Positions 36,036 to 45,289 of a stretch of DNA of 64,000 bases are shown here, piece after piece; the stretch's first letter is position 1; every line of letters begins with the position of its first letter. This DNA is from Mesobacillus sp. S13 (GTDB taxonomy: Bacteria > Bacillota > Bacilli > Bacillales > Cytobacillaceae). The stretch spans positions 1,631,001 through 1,695,000 of the forward strand of contig NZ_CP084622.1 of assembly GCF_020422885.1 (NCBI RefSeq), given 5' to 3'. The notes under the pieces were generated by a model. The model was given only the letters and a program-made list of their open reading frames with translations, had not been told where the DNA came from and searched no databases. The position numbers and the translations under genes were made by a program.

Positions 36036-36806
36036 ATGGATCCATACATAATTTCAAAAGAAAAAGATGGAGTGCTGCTTTTTACGATTAACAGGCCTGA
36101 CAGGAGAAATGCGATAAACTATGATGTCATGTCCGGACTTGAGAAAGCCATTGAAATGGCTGCAGTAAACGATGTTAAAGTATTTGCTATTACAGGAGCA
36201 GGGAGCCAGGCATTTTGTTCCGGTGGCGATTTGTCGGCCTTTCATCGTTTGAAAACTGAAACGGAGGCGTTTGGAATGCTTTCAAGGATGGCTAGTATTT
36301 TATACAAGCTCCTTATCCTTCCAAAACCGACGATTGCGATACTCAATGGGTCTGCGGTAGGTGGAGGATGTGAAATTGCTTCAGCCTGCGACTTCCGGAT
36401 TGGAAGAGAAGGGATGAAAGCGGGATTTGTACAGGGGAACCTCGCAATTACCACAGGTTGGGGAGGGGGATCTATCCTAATGGAGAAACTTCCCCAAAAC
36501 ATCGCGATGAAGATGCTGCTTGATGCAAAAATATACAGCGCTGAAGAACTCAAGGGATTTGGATTCATACAGCATATTTATAAAGATGATCCGATAGAAG
36601 CCTGTCACTCATTTATGAAAGAAAGCTTGAACAAAGAGACCGCTGTCTTAGAAGCTTATAAGACATTATTTATTAAAAAGTGGAAACTTTTATCTATGAG
36701 AGAAAGGATGGAAGAAGAGGCAGCGAGATGTGCCGTGCTGTGGGAGGATGAAGCCCACCATACTAAAGTGGACGAATTCATGAAGAAAAAAAATAAAAAT
36801 AATTAA
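36036..36806 (+). CDS. Enoyl-CoA hydratase/isomerase family protein
   Basis: A 256-residue crotonase-fold protein. Oxyanion-hole segments are seen in GSQAFCSGGDLSAFH and LNGSAVGGGCEIASACDFRIG. The usual second catalytic Glu region reads VQGNLAITTGWGGGS, without a clear acid at the hydratase position, so the reaction cannot be named; hydrolase or isomerase activity is possible. AGGAGG precedes the ATG. Confidence 0.85.
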   Translation: MDPYIISKEKDGVLLFTINRPDRRNAINYDVMSGLEKAIEMAAVNDVKVFAITGAGSQAFCSGGDLSAFHRLKTETEAFGMLSRMASILYKLLILPKPTIAILNGSAVGGGCEIASACDFRIGREGMKAGFVQGNLAITTGWGGGSILMEKLPQNIAMKMLLDAKIYSAEELKGFGFIQHIYKDDPIEACHSFMKESLNKETAVLEAYKTLFIKKWKLLSMRERMEEEAARCAVLWEDEAHHTKVDEFMKKKNKNN

Positions 36807-36885
36807 CAGGGTATTAGGTGATATCAGTCTATCTTTCCTATTAGATGCATATGAATGAATAAAAAACAATAGGAGGGATTTATTG

Positions 36886-37506
36886 ATGCCATTAACCCGT
36901 CAGGATGCCTGGTCACAGGATGAAGATTTATTGCTGGCTGAAGTAGTATTGCGCAATATCCGAGAAGGCGGTACCCAATTAAAAGCCTTCGATGAAGTAG
37001 GGAAACAGCTTTCGAGGACTGCTGCAGCCTGTGGTTTCCGCTGGAACTCGTATGTGAGAAAGCAATATAAATCAGGTATTGAGCTGGCGAAAAAGCAGCG
37101 TAAGGAAGCGAAAAAACAGGCAAAGACACAGGAGAGAGCAGAAGAGCCTGCGGCGCCTGTGAGCGAAGTGCCAAGTCACCCTTCAAAACAAGAGGGAAAG
37201 CAATCAAGCATGAGTATTGAAGCTGTGAAGCAATATATCGACGAGCTCTATGAAAAAGCGGGAACTGCTAACGCTCAGGATGTTCAAAACGAAAAAATCC
37301 GCGGTCTGGAAAAGCAAATCTATTACTTGTCTGCCGAAAATGAAAAATTGGAAACGCAATTGCGATCGATGGAAGAAGACTATCGTGCTTTAATTGACAT
37401 CATGGAGCGAGCGAAAAAAAGAGTAGCTCCTAAAAGTGAGGATCAGAAACAAAGGATGAACTTCCATGTTGAGGGTAAAGGCAATCTCGAAAAAGTGGAG
37501 AAATAA
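36886..37506 (+). CDS. gerR: RsfA-family sporulation regulator GerR (YlbO)
   Basis: A 206-residue protein with a Myb/SANT-like DNA-binding N-terminus ([55 protein letters not shown]), a Lys/Glu-rich linker and a C-terminal coiled coil (about 140-185, [29 protein letters not shown]). In B. subtilis YlbO is GerR, a sigma-E-dependent repressor of mother-cell genes. AGGAGGG lies 8 bases before the ATG at 36886; a TTG at 36883 is adjacent. Confidence 0.9.
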   Translation: MPLTRQDAWSQDEDLLLAEVVLRNIREGGTQLKAFDEVGKQLSRTAAACGFRWNSYVRKQYKSGIELAKKQRKEAKKQAKTQERAEEPAAPVSEVPSHPSKQEGKQSSMSIEAVKQYIDELYEKAGTANAQDVQNEKIRGLEKQIYYLSAENEKLETQLRSMEEDYRALIDIMERAKKRVAPKSEDQKQRMNFHVEGKGNLEKVEK

Positions 37507-37515
37507 CGAATAAAA

Positions 37516-37549
37516 AGCGCCCGCCGGAATGGCAGGCGCTATTATTTTA
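37516..37549 (+). terminator. Intrinsic terminator of gerR
   Basis: AGCGCCCGCC and GGCAGGCGCT pair over 10 positions with one mismatch, followed by ATTATTTTAT. Confidence 0.7.
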
Positions 37550-37610
37550 TGCTTATAACAAGTATTTCAATTTGTAAAAAAAAACATTTTTAACAGGGTC
37601 GGTGGGCTTA

Positions 37611-38084
37611 TTATTGCAGCTGCTCTGTTACACCAGCCGGATACCAGACAAGCGGATTCTCTCCACGGTCTCTTTCCATGTCATAATGAACTGGTGTAAA
37701 GCCCATCTTTTCCCAGAAGTCCTGGGATTTCACCCGAGGATTCGTTTTAATTGGCAAGCCAAAACCCTTGGCAAATTCAACAAGAGCTCTTCCATAGCCC
37801 TTGCCCTGGTAATTTGGAAGGACTTCTAACTTCCAAAGCTCCAGATAGTCCTGAGGAGGCTCAAAATAACGGTCAAATTGCTTCTTGACCTGATAAAGGC
37901 TCATACGTGCGACAAGCTTGTCGCCGAAATAGAGTCCGTAAAACGGAGAATCGCTATCATTTTCCACAATGTTCGCTTCCAGATCCTCGAGCATCGACAG
38001 CTCCTGGTGGCCGTACTCTTTGAATTTCTTGAATTCTTCTAATGTCTTATAATTGATTTTCAATTTTTCCACTTTATTCACCAT
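37611..38084 (-). CDS. ylbP: GNAT acetyltransferase YlbP
   Basis: A 157-residue N-acetyltransferase nearly identical in pattern to B. subtilis YlbP (KLKINYKTLEEFKKFKEYGHQELSMLEDLEANIVENDSDSPFYG, acetyl-CoA loop LEVLPNYQGKGYGRALVEFAK). I use the ATG at 38084, which has GGGGGAT 6 bases upstream, rather than the frame start at 38099. Substrate unknown. Confidence 0.9.
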   Translation of the reverse strand: MVNKVEKLKINYKTLEEFKKFKEYGHQELSMLEDLEANIVENDSDSPFYGLYFGDKLVARMSLYQVKKQFDRYFEPPQDYLELWKLEVLPNYQGKGYGRALVEFAKGFGLPIKTNPRVKSQDFWEKMGFTPVHYDMERDRGENPLVWYPAGVTEQLQ

Positions 38085-38414
38085 AAAACAATCCCCCAAT
38101 CATGCCGCCTATAATTCATTGTATGCTGCTCTTTGCAAAAGCTTGGTCCTTTCCATAGAAATCGGAATCCGGTTATACGAAGTGGACAGAAGCAATTTTT
38201 TTGAAAGCAGCAATCTTTATATACCCGAATTTTAGAATATTTAAAGGCAGCAGAATATATTTGTTTTTTATAGCCTATTTTTATTATATTATAAAAACAT
38301 GAAAAATTCTGCATTTGAATTTTAGAAAGCGGTTCCAATTTTTGCAGGAAAAAAACAGAATATTGTAGAATTTTATATAGTGAGCGTATTTTTTTACGGG
38401 AAAGGGGAAATAGC
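38085..38414. other. AT-rich gap before the carboxylase operon
   Basis: About 330 bases between divergent ylbP and the carboxylase operon. A weak pair TTGCAG - 18 bases - TAGAAT (about 38340-38370) could be the operon promoter. No operator was identified. Confidence 0.35.
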
Positions 38415-39758
38415 GTGCAAAAATTACTAATCGCAAACAGAGGAGAAATTGCGCTTCGCATTATCCGAACGTGCCGCGAGCTTGGTGTTAAGACCGTGGC
38501 TGTATATTCTGACGCGGATCAAAATTTGCCTTTTGTTAAAGAAGCTGACAGCGCTTACCGGATTGGCGAGCCACCTGTTCAAAAATCATATCTGAATGCA
38601 GATGAAATTTTAAGAATTGCAAAGGAAGAAAATGTCGACGGCATCCATCCTGGTTATGGATTTTTATCTGAAAATGCAGGGTTTGCCCGTAAAGTGAAGG
38701 AAGCTGGCTTGACTTTCATTGGTCCTGCTCCTGATACGATTGAAAAGATGGGTGATAAAATCATTGCGAGATCGACAATGGAAGCAGCTGGTGTACCAGT
38801 AGTGCCAGGCAGTGAGCAGGGTCTGAAAACACTTGAGGATGCTGTCAGGCTGGCAGAAGAAATTGGCTACCCGGTCATGCTGAAGGCGAGCGGAGGCGGG
38901 GGCGGCATTGGTATGGTGCTCTGTGAAAATGAGCAAGCGCTCGCTAAGAATTATGATTCAACGAAGGGCAGGGCTAAGGCTTATTTTGGCTCAGATGAAG
39001 TATTCATTGAGAAATACATCAAAAATGCGCGTCACGTCGAGGTACAGATTTTTGGCGATACTCATGGCAACCATGTCCATATGTTTGAACGTGATTGCTC
39101 TGTACAGCGACGCCACCAAAAGGTGATTGAAGAGGCACCATCGCCATTCCTGAAGGAAGAAGCAAGGCAAAAGATGTATGAGACGGCAGTTAAAGCTGCT
39201 AAGGCGATGGACTATGTCAATGCAGGAACTGTGGAATTCATTGTGGATGAGAACGAAAACTTTTATTTCCTTGAAATGAACACCAGACTGCAGGTTGAAC
39301 ATCCAGTCACAGAAACGATTACGGGCCTGGATCTTGTTAAGTGGCAAATCCTCGTTGCGCGTGGTGAAAAACTTCCGTTGCTTCAGGATGATATCAGAAA
39401 GGATGGTTGGGCCATCGAATTCCGTTTGTATGCGGAAGATCCGGAAAGGTTCCTGCCTTCACCTGGCAAGATCAGCGAGTTTTCATGGCTGGAGGCAGAT
39501 GGCGTCCGAGTTGATTCTGGTTATGAATCCGGATCGACGGTCACTCCATTTTATGACCCTATGGTTGCCAAATGCATAGTGGGGGGCAATACCCGGGAAG
39601 AAGCAATCCAGCTTGCACAGGAATTTTTCGCGACACTGAAACTCGAAGGCATTAAATCGAATGCCCCTCTGTTTGCGGAGATTTTGACTGAAGAGGGTTT
39701 CAAATCCGGCAATTATACTACAGCCTATTTAACAGAAAGAAAGATGGCATCTAAATAG
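38415..39758 (+). CDS. Biotin carboxylase subunit (AccC-like)
   Basis: A 447-residue ATP-dependent biotin carboxylase. Seen: QKLLIANRGEIALRIIRTCRELG, the ATP-grasp glycine loop KASGGGGGIGM, EKYIKNARHVEVQIFGD, ERDCSVQRRHQKVIEEAPSP and MNTRLQVEHPVTE with catalytic residues. With the next two genes it forms a biotin-dependent acyl-CoA carboxylase, so it is probably a second copy, not the fatty-acid AccC that normally pairs with accB. GTG start with AAAGGGGA upstream. Confidence 0.92.
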   Translation: MQKLLIANRGEIALRIIRTCRELGVKTVAVYSDADQNLPFVKEADSAYRIGEPPVQKSYLNADEILRIAKEENVDGIHPGYGFLSENAGFARKVKEAGLTFIGPAPDTIEKMGDKIIARSTMEAAGVPVVPGSEQGLKTLEDAVRLAEEIGYPVMLKASGGGGGIGMVLCENEQALAKNYDSTKGRAKAYFGSDEVFIEKYIKNARHVEVQIFGDTHGNHVHMFERDCSVQRRHQKVIEEAPSPFLKEEARQKMYETAVKAAKAMDYVNAGTVEFIVDENENFYFLEMNTRLQVEHPVTETITGLDLVKWQILVARGEKLPLLQDDIRKDGWAIEFRLYAEDPERFLPSPGKISEFSWLEADGVRVDSGYESGSTVTPFYDPMVAKCIVGGNTREEAIQLAQEFFATLKLEGIKSNAPLFAEILTEEGFKSGNYTTAYLTERKMASK

Positions 39759-39771
39759 AGGAGGAAACGAA

Positions 39772-39984
39772 ATGAAAGAAATTACAGCAAATATGGCAGG
39801 GACAGTACTGAATGTGATGGTAGCAGCAGGGGATACAGTATCAGAGGGTCAGGAGGTCCTGATGCTTGAATCAATGAAGATGGAGATTCCTGTTGAAAGC
39901 CAGGGGGCTGGAAGCGTTGCTGAAGTGAAGGTGAACATCGGAGACTTTGTAAACGAAGGCGATGTCCTTCTTGTATTAGAATAA
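39772..39984 (+). CDS. Small biotin carboxyl carrier protein
   Basis: A 70-residue lone biotinyl domain. The biotin acceptor is Lys36 in ESMKME, and the domain starts directly at the first strand, without the long linker of AccB. Similar to B. subtilis YngHB. GAGGAGG precedes it; it lies 13 bases after the carboxylase subunit and 21 bases before the transferase gene. Confidence 0.95.
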   Translation: MKEITANMAGTVLNVMVAAGDTVSEGQEVLMLESMKMEIPVESQGAGSVAEVKVNIGDFVNEGDVLLVLE

Positions 39985-40005
39985 TAGATTTTAAGGAGGA
40001 GAAGG

Positions 40006-41547
40006 ATGACTACCGCGAAAACTTTAACAGATTCATTACAGGAAAAAGTTAAACAAATCGAGGCTGGCGGACAACAGAAATATCATGACAAGCTAGCTGA
40101 GCAAAATAAATTGTTTGTGCGTGAGCGTTTGAATCTATTATTTGATGATGGAGTCTATGAGGAAGATGGTAAATTTGCCAACTTCCAGGCTGGCGACCTT
40201 CCTGCAGATGGAGTCGTAACAGCGGTCGGCAAAATCGGCGGGCAAACAGTCTGTGTGATGGCGAACGATTCAACAATAAAAGCGGGTTCCTGGGGCGCAA
40301 GGACTGTTGAGAAAATCATCCGAATCCAGGAAACAGCTGAAAAACTGAAGGTGCCTTTATTGTATCTGGTCGATTCAGCCGGTGCCCGGATCACGGATCA
40401 ACTCGACATGTTCCCGAACAGGCGTGGAGCGGGAAAGATTTTTTATAATCAGGTGAAATTGTCCGGAGTGATACCGCAAATCTGCCTTCTATTCGGGCCA
40501 TCAGCAGCAGGGGGAGCTTATATTCCTGCTTTCTGCGATATCGTGATCATGGTGGATCAAAATGCATCCATGTACCTCGGATCTCCAAGAATGGCAGAAA
40601 AGGTCATTGGTGAGAAGGTAACTCTTGAGGAAATGGGTGGAGCCCGCATGCATTGCTCTGTAAGCGGTGTAGGCGATATGCTCGTATACAGTGAGGAAGA
40701 GGCTATTGAATCAGCGAAGCGCTATTTAAGCTACTTCCCTGCAAATTTCAAGTCAAAAACAGAATTGGTTGATGGAGTTGCTCCTAAGGCAGGAAGATCG
40801 CTTGAAGAAATTGTTCCAGTGAACCAAAACGCGCCATTCGATATGTACGAAGGAATCGATGCGCTGATCGATGAAGGCAGTTTCTTTGAAATCAAAAAGC
40901 TATTTGCACCGGAAATCATTACAGGACTTGCTCGCATCGACGGCCGTGCTGTCGGGATTATCGCCAACCAGCCGAAGGTTAAAGGTGGAGTATTGTTCGT
41001 TGATTCTGCGGACAAAGCGGCGAAGTTCATTACGTTATGTGATGCCTTCCATATTCCATTACTGTTCCTTGCTGACGTTCCGGGATTCATGATCGGTACG
41101 AAGGTGGAGAGAGCTGGTATCATCCGCCATGGGGCGAAGCTGATTGCCGCAATGAGCTCAGCTACCGTACCGAAAATCTCGGTAATTGTCCGCAAGGCAT
41201 ATGGAGCGGGATTATATGCAATGGCAGGACCGGCATTCGAGCCAGATTGCTGTATCGCCCTGCCGACTGCCCAAATCGCAGTTATGGGGCCTGAAGCTGC
41301 TGTCAATGCAGTATACTCTAACAAAATCAATCAAATTGAAGATCCGAAAGAAAAAATCGCCTTTGTTCAGGAAAAACACCAGGAATATAAAGAAAGTATC
41401 GATATCTATAAGCTAGCCTCCGAACTGATTGTTGACGACATCGTCGCTGCCAATGATCTGAGGAATGCACTGATCGATCGCTTCAAACTATACGAAACGA
41501 AAGAATTGGAATTCAGTGTGAGAAAACACCCGGTTTACCCAGTATAA
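40006..41547 (+). CDS. Acyl-CoA carboxylase beta subunit (carboxyltransferase)
   Basis: A 513-residue carboxyltransferase with both halves of the crotonase-like fold (VVTAVGKIGGQTVCVMANDSTIKAGSWG; LFGPSAAGGAYIPAFCDIV; PLLFLADVPGFMIGTKVERAGIIRHGAKL; KAYGAGLYAMAGPAFEPDCCIALP). It belongs to the propionyl/methylcrotonyl/YngE group; the acyl-CoA substrate cannot be fixed from sequence. AGGAGG precedes the start and a terminator follows. Confidence 0.93.
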   Translation: MTTAKTLTDSLQEKVKQIEAGGQQKYHDKLAEQNKLFVRERLNLLFDDGVYEEDGKFANFQAGDLPADGVVTAVGKIGGQTVCVMANDSTIKAGSWGARTVEKIIRIQETAEKLKVPLLYLVDSAGARITDQLDMFPNRRGAGKIFYNQVKLSGVIPQICLLFGPSAAGGAYIPAFCDIVIMVDQNASMYLGSPRMAEKVIGEKVTLEEMGGARMHCSVSGVGDMLVYSEEEAIESAKRYLSYFPANFKSKTELVDGVAPKAGRSLEEIVPVNQNAPFDMYEGIDALIDEGSFFEIKKLFAPEIITGLARIDGRAVGIIANQPKVKGGVLFVDSADKAAKFITLCDAFHIPLLFLADVPGFMIGTKVERAGIIRHGAKLIAAMSSATVPKISVIVRKAYGAGLYAMAGPAFEPDCCIALPTAQIAVMGPEAAVNAVYSNKINQIEDPKEKIAFVQEKHQEYKESIDIYKLASELIVDDIVAANDLRNALIDRFKLYETKELEFSVRKHPVYPV

Positions 41548-41553
41548 AAGCTA

Positions 41554-41583
41554 AAAAGGAGATCCATTTTGGGTCTCCTTTTC
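41554..41583 (+). terminator. Intrinsic terminator of the carboxylase operon
   Basis: AAAAGGAGATCC and GGGTCTCCTTTT pair over 12 positions (one T-G) around ATTTT, followed by T. Confidence 0.85.
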
Positions 41584-41756
41584 ATTTTAAACAACAAAAA
41601 CATAAGCTCTAGTAAATTTCATTGAAATTACCATAATCGATTCTTCCTAAGAAGCATTTGTTTCTGCTAAAATATGACTAAAGTCATATACATATCGGTG
41701 CATGATAAGTTTTTATTGCCTGTTATAGGAAGACTAACAAACTTTTAGGCAGGAAA

Positions 41757-42090
41757 TGTCCTTTTTAAAAAATGCTCTGTTAAAGCCCAATGTTGTTTTA
41801 AAGCCCTGTTGATTGAAGTGGAAGGCGCGTAGACTCCTCCGAAAATGCTAACGCATTTCCATCGTGCGTGGGCAGATTCGACGAAGCTCAATCAATGTCC
41901 TGCGGGATGAGAAAGTCATGGGGAGACCCCGCAGGCGCATAAAGCGCCGAGGAGGCTCCCCGACTGCAAGGAAGAATTTGATCTTTGAAAAAGTCGGCAG
42001 TAGGGCTTTTTCATAATTCTCCCCCGCGGAAAGCGAAGCGCCTGGAACGAAAATCAACAGCCTAGTTTAACAAGCCTTTAAAAAAGGACA
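41757..42090. repeat. Dispersed foldback element, long copy with outer inverted repeat
   Basis: The core, 41806-42060, is bounded by CTGTTGATT / AATCAACAG and shares both ends with the 78-bp copy at 10103-10180. The middle has further arms (CCTGCGGG/CCCCGCAGG; GGCGC/GCGCC). Outside it lie TGTCCTTTTTAAAA (41757-41770) and its near-perfect complement TTTAAAAAAGGACA (42077-42090). Compared with the form I remember from other Bacillus genomes, this copy seems to carry extra stretches near 41840-41895 and 41965-42020. No protein is encoded. Confidence 0.82.
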
Positions 42091-42105
42091 AAATGAGGGA
42101 TATAT

Positions 42106-43002
42106 ATGAAAATAGGGATAATCGGTGGAGGCTCAATAGGTTTATTATTTTCTTATTACCTTAGTGGGCAAAATGAGGTCTCGATTTACACTCGGACACA
42201 GGAACAAGCTAATGAAATTAATGAACACGGACTTCATCTTATAAAAGGTGGAATAGAACAGGGCACATCCCGGGTAAAGGCAGCCCCAATCAAGGAATGG
42301 GGTGGGAACGAAGAATTAACAATTGTTGCAGTGAAACAGTACCAGCTTCCCAAATTATTACCTGAACTCAAAGAAAAGATGAGGGGCAGCATCCTTTTCC
42401 TCCAAAATGGCTATGGTCATATTAAATTGCTCTCAGAGTTGGCAATAAATGAAGTATTTGTTGGTTCTGTCGAACACGGAGCTGTTAGGGCGAACGGATA
42501 TACAGTCCAACATAATGGCGTGGGTGTAACAAGAACTGCAGTATTTAGAGGAAATCCAGGCGCTCTTAGAGAATTATCTAGTAAGGCGGCTTCAGGTTTT
42601 CCATTTATCCTGGAAACAGACTTTAAGGAAATGCTCATCAAAAAGCTTGTGGTCAATGCAGTGATCAACCCATTGACGGCAATCCTCAAAGTGAAAAATG
42701 GCGAACTGGTCCACAATCCATACTATCTTAAAATTTTTGAGCAATTGTTCGAAGAATGTGCATGTATACTTGAACTGCCTGATAAGGAGCATTATTTCAA
42801 CAACCTTAAGGCAGTTTGCGAAAAAACAGCAAATAACCATTCATCCATGTATAAGGATATTGAAAACCGCAGGCAAACAGAAGTTGATGCCATCCTTGGT
42901 TATTTGCTCGAATTAGCAAAAAACAAAAATAAAAAAGCTCCATTAATACATAATTACTATCACTGCATAAAGGGGAAGGAGCACGAAAGGGAGGGAGCAT
43001 GA
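42106..43002 (+). CDS. panE: 2-dehydropantoate 2-reductase
   Basis: A 298-residue NADPH-dependent ketopantoate reductase (ylbQ in B. subtilis) of the pantothenate pathway. N-terminal Rossmann motif IGIIGGGSIGLLFSYYLSG, then AVKQYQL; the KKLVVNAVINPLTAILKVKNGEL segment holds the catalytic Lys and substrate Asn. The stop overlaps the ATGATG start region of the DUF3397 gene. Confidence 0.93.
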   Translation: MKIGIIGGGSIGLLFSYYLSGQNEVSIYTRTQEQANEINEHGLHLIKGGIEQGTSRVKAAPIKEWGGNEELTIVAVKQYQLPKLLPELKEKMRGSILFLQNGYGHIKLLSELAINEVFVGSVEHGAVRANGYTVQHNGVGVTRTAVFRGNPGALRELSSKAASGFPFILETDFKEMLIKKLVVNAVINPLTAILKVKNGELVHNPYYLKIFEQLFEECACILELPDKEHYFNNLKAVCEKTANNHSSMYKDIENRRQTEVDAILGYLLELAKNKNKKAPLIHNYYHCIKGKEHEREGA

Positions 43003-43391
43003 TGCCGGGATTATTTTCTGCACTTGTTGCCACATTGATCACAGTTCCAATGATTGGCTACCTCACTGTGTTTATCATCAGTAAGCAAATTACAGGAAAT
43101 CATCGGCGCTCAGTCAATATGGCTCTTGATTTCAGTACCTTTTTGCTGGTGCTGTCTGTCCATTTTTTGATCATCACCATTTGGCAGAAGTCGTTCTTAT
43201 GGCTGATCCTGATCATCTTATTTGGACTTGGTGCTATCTTTGTGTTGATTCACTGGAAATATAAAAAGGAAATATTGTTGCCGAAAGTATTCAAGGGCTT
43301 TTGGCGGTTCAATTTCCTGCTATTCTTCTCTGCCTACATCGTCCTTGTGTTGTATGGTTTGTTCAAGAGACTGACATTCCTGTTTGCTTAA
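43002..43391 (+). CDS. DUF3397 membrane protein
   Basis: A 129-residue protein with four hydrophobic helices (about 5-26, 46-62, 66-86, 105-124). It follows panE as DUF3397 genes do in Bacillus. Two ATGs overlap the panE stop (42999 and 43002); the second has the better distance to GGGAGGG. Function unknown. Confidence 0.82.
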   Translation: MPGLFSALVATLITVPMIGYLTVFIISKQITGNHRRSVNMALDFSTFLLVLSVHFLIITIWQKSFLWLILIILFGLGAIFVLIHWKYKKEILLPKVFKGFWRFNFLLFFSAYIVLVLYGLFKRLTFLFA

Positions 43392-43399
43392 TCAAGTGT

Positions 43400-43432
43400 T
43401 GGGCCGTCCAGAAGGAGGGTCCAGCCTTTTTT
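43400..43432 (+). terminator. Probable terminator of panE-DUF3397
   Basis: TGGGCC and GGTCCA pair over 6 positions (one G-T) around a 12-base loop, then GCC and six T. Modest stem. Confidence 0.5.
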
Positions 43433-43545
43433 ATTTAGGGCCTTTTCCCCAAAATCAATGAGCAAACTATAAAAACTTATTTTAAAACAATCTTGATTTT
43501 AGAAATTTCGAAAGGCAAAGTTTTTTTCTTTTCAATTCAAACAAT

Positions 43546-43553
43546 GCTATACT
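43546..43553 (+). promoter_or_regulatory. Extended -10 promoter of bshC
   Basis: TGC-TATACT style extended -10 (TATACT at 43548-43553), 43 bases before the bshC start; no clear -35. Confidence 0.45.
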
Positions 43554-43595
43554 CATAACAGTGAAAATTGCTTACGAGAAAGGAAGTACAAGTAA

Positions 43596-45230
43596 ATGGA
43601 GATGTTGAATCTCTCTCTTCCGGCAGCGAACCGGTTTGCGACAGATTACCTAACTGGGAGCCCTGGCCTTCAGAGCTTCTTTCATTATAATTTTTTAAAT
43701 AAAAACTCATATATTCATCGCTTGGATGAATTAAAAAACAGAAGTTTTATGAGGAATGAGCTTGCAGACCATATTCAGTCCTTTATGTCCGATTTTGCGG
43801 ATACTGAAAAAATAACAGAAAATATTAATAAGCTTCGAAAAGAAAATAGCGTCGCTGTCATCGGGGGGCAGCAAGCTGGCATTCTGACTGGTCCGCTGTA
43901 TACGATCCATAAAGTGATTTCCATTATCAAGCTCGCAGAACAAAAAGAGGCGGAGCTTGGCGTTCCGGTCGTACCCGTATTCTGGATAGCCGGAGAAGAC
44001 CATGATTACCAGGAAGTTAACCATGTGTACGTCATGAAGAACAATAAGCAGGAAAAGTGGATTTATCCAGAAAAGAATCTGGAGAAAAAAATGATTTCAG
44101 AAGTATGTATAAACAGGGATCTATGTTATTCCTGGGTTGAAGAAATCATCGAAACCTATGGTGAGACAAAACACACAAAACAGGTATTGGAATTTGCCCT
44201 TGAATCGTTGAAGACTGCAGAATCTTTTGTTGATTTTTTTGCAAGGATCATCATGGAGCTGTTCAAGGATTCAGGGTTGCTTATTGTTGATTCAGGAAAT
44301 AAAGAGCTGCGCAAGCTGGAAAAAGATTATTTTATCAATCAAATCAACAATCATCGTGAAGTCACTTCTGCTGTTCTCGAGCAACAAGAACGCACAGCTG
44401 ATGCTGGATTTGCGAATATGATCGATATTAGCGAAAATGCAGCGAACCTCTTCTTTTACGATGAAAAAGTGAATGAACGGATTTTGCTCCAGTTTGACCC
44501 ACAAAGTGGAGGGTTTTCGAGTAAGAATGGAGAAGTCAGCTTCACATATGATGAACTTGTGGAGATTGCCAGCGAATATCCAGAGAAGCTCAGCAATAAT
44601 GTAGTAACTCGTCCGTTAATGCAGGAGTGGCTGTTCCCAACACTTGCGTTCATTGGCGGTCCAGGAGAAATTGCATATTGGGCTGAGTTGAAAACGGCTT
44701 TTGAACATTTCGGTCTCAAAATGCCGCCGCTTGTTCCAAGACTAAACATTACATTGCTTGAAAGGTCGATTGAAACTGATCTTGAAGAACTGAACCTTGA
44801 TTTAAAAGAAGTATTAATTTCTGGCACAAATGGACATGAGTTGAAATTTATCGATTCCCTGAAGGATCGTGAAGTAGAAGAACTTTTCGAGAATGTAAAA
44901 ACCATGCTGACAGATCAATATAAAGTCATCCGAGACAAATCAAATGGAATTGATCCCGTATTAATGCCCATGCTCCACAAGAATGAATCCATCCTGATCA
45001 AGCAGGTAGAATTCATGGAAGATAAGATAGTAGAGGCCATTTGTCGGAAGCATGACCATATCCTCCGAAAGTTCACAAGGGTAGAAAATGCGTTAAGACC
45101 AGGGGGCTCTCCGCAGGAAAGAGTCTGGAACCCATTCTACTATCTTAATAAGTACGGGTTGGAATTAATCCCCGATTTACTAAAGCTTGATTTCGAATTC
45201 GATGGAACACACAAAATTATAAAGTTGTAA
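43596..45230 (+). CDS. bshC: Bacillithiol synthase (cysteine-adding enzyme) BshC
   Basis: A 544-residue protein that adds cysteine to glucosaminyl-malate, the last step of bacillithiol synthesis. It has the nucleotidyltransferase-like core (AVIGGQQAGILTGPLYTIHKVISIIKLAEQKE, PVFWIAGEDHDYQEVNHVYV), a coiled coil (about 420-475) and the C-terminal GGSPQERVWNPFYYLNKYG. B. subtilis carries the same gene (yllA) before mraZ. Confidence 0.95.
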   Translation: MEMLNLSLPAANRFATDYLTGSPGLQSFFHYNFLNKNSYIHRLDELKNRSFMRNELADHIQSFMSDFADTEKITENINKLRKENSVAVIGGQQAGILTGPLYTIHKVISIIKLAEQKEAELGVPVVPVFWIAGEDHDYQEVNHVYVMKNNKQEKWIYPEKNLEKKMISEVCINRDLCYSWVEEIIETYGETKHTKQVLEFALESLKTAESFVDFFARIIMELFKDSGLLIVDSGNKELRKLEKDYFINQINNHREVTSAVLEQQERTADAGFANMIDISENAANLFFYDEKVNERILLQFDPQSGGFSSKNGEVSFTYDELVEIASEYPEKLSNNVVTRPLMQEWLFPTLAFIGGPGEIAYWAELKTAFEHFGLKMPPLVPRLNITLLERSIETDLEELNLDLKEVLISGTNGHELKFIDSLKDREVEELFENVKTMLTDQYKVIRDKSNGIDPVLMPMLHKNESILIKQVEFMEDKIVEAICRKHDHILRKFTRVENALRPGGSPQERVWNPFYYLNKYGLELIPDLLKLDFEFDGTHKIIKL

Positions 45231-45236
45231 CTTTCG

Positions 45237-45265
45237 GCTTCATCCTTATTGGGTGGAGCTTTTTG
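45237..45265 (+). terminator. Intrinsic terminator of bshC
   Basis: GCTTCATCC and GGGTGGAGC pair over 9 positions (two T-G) around TTATT, followed by six T. Confidence 0.75.
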
Positions 45266-45289
45266 TTTGGTAAAAGAATGGGAGGCACT

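Noticed and set aside
41848..42057. 69-codon minus-strand frame in the long dispersed element
   Set aside because: It lies inside the foldback structure, with no ribosome binding site or family likeness.
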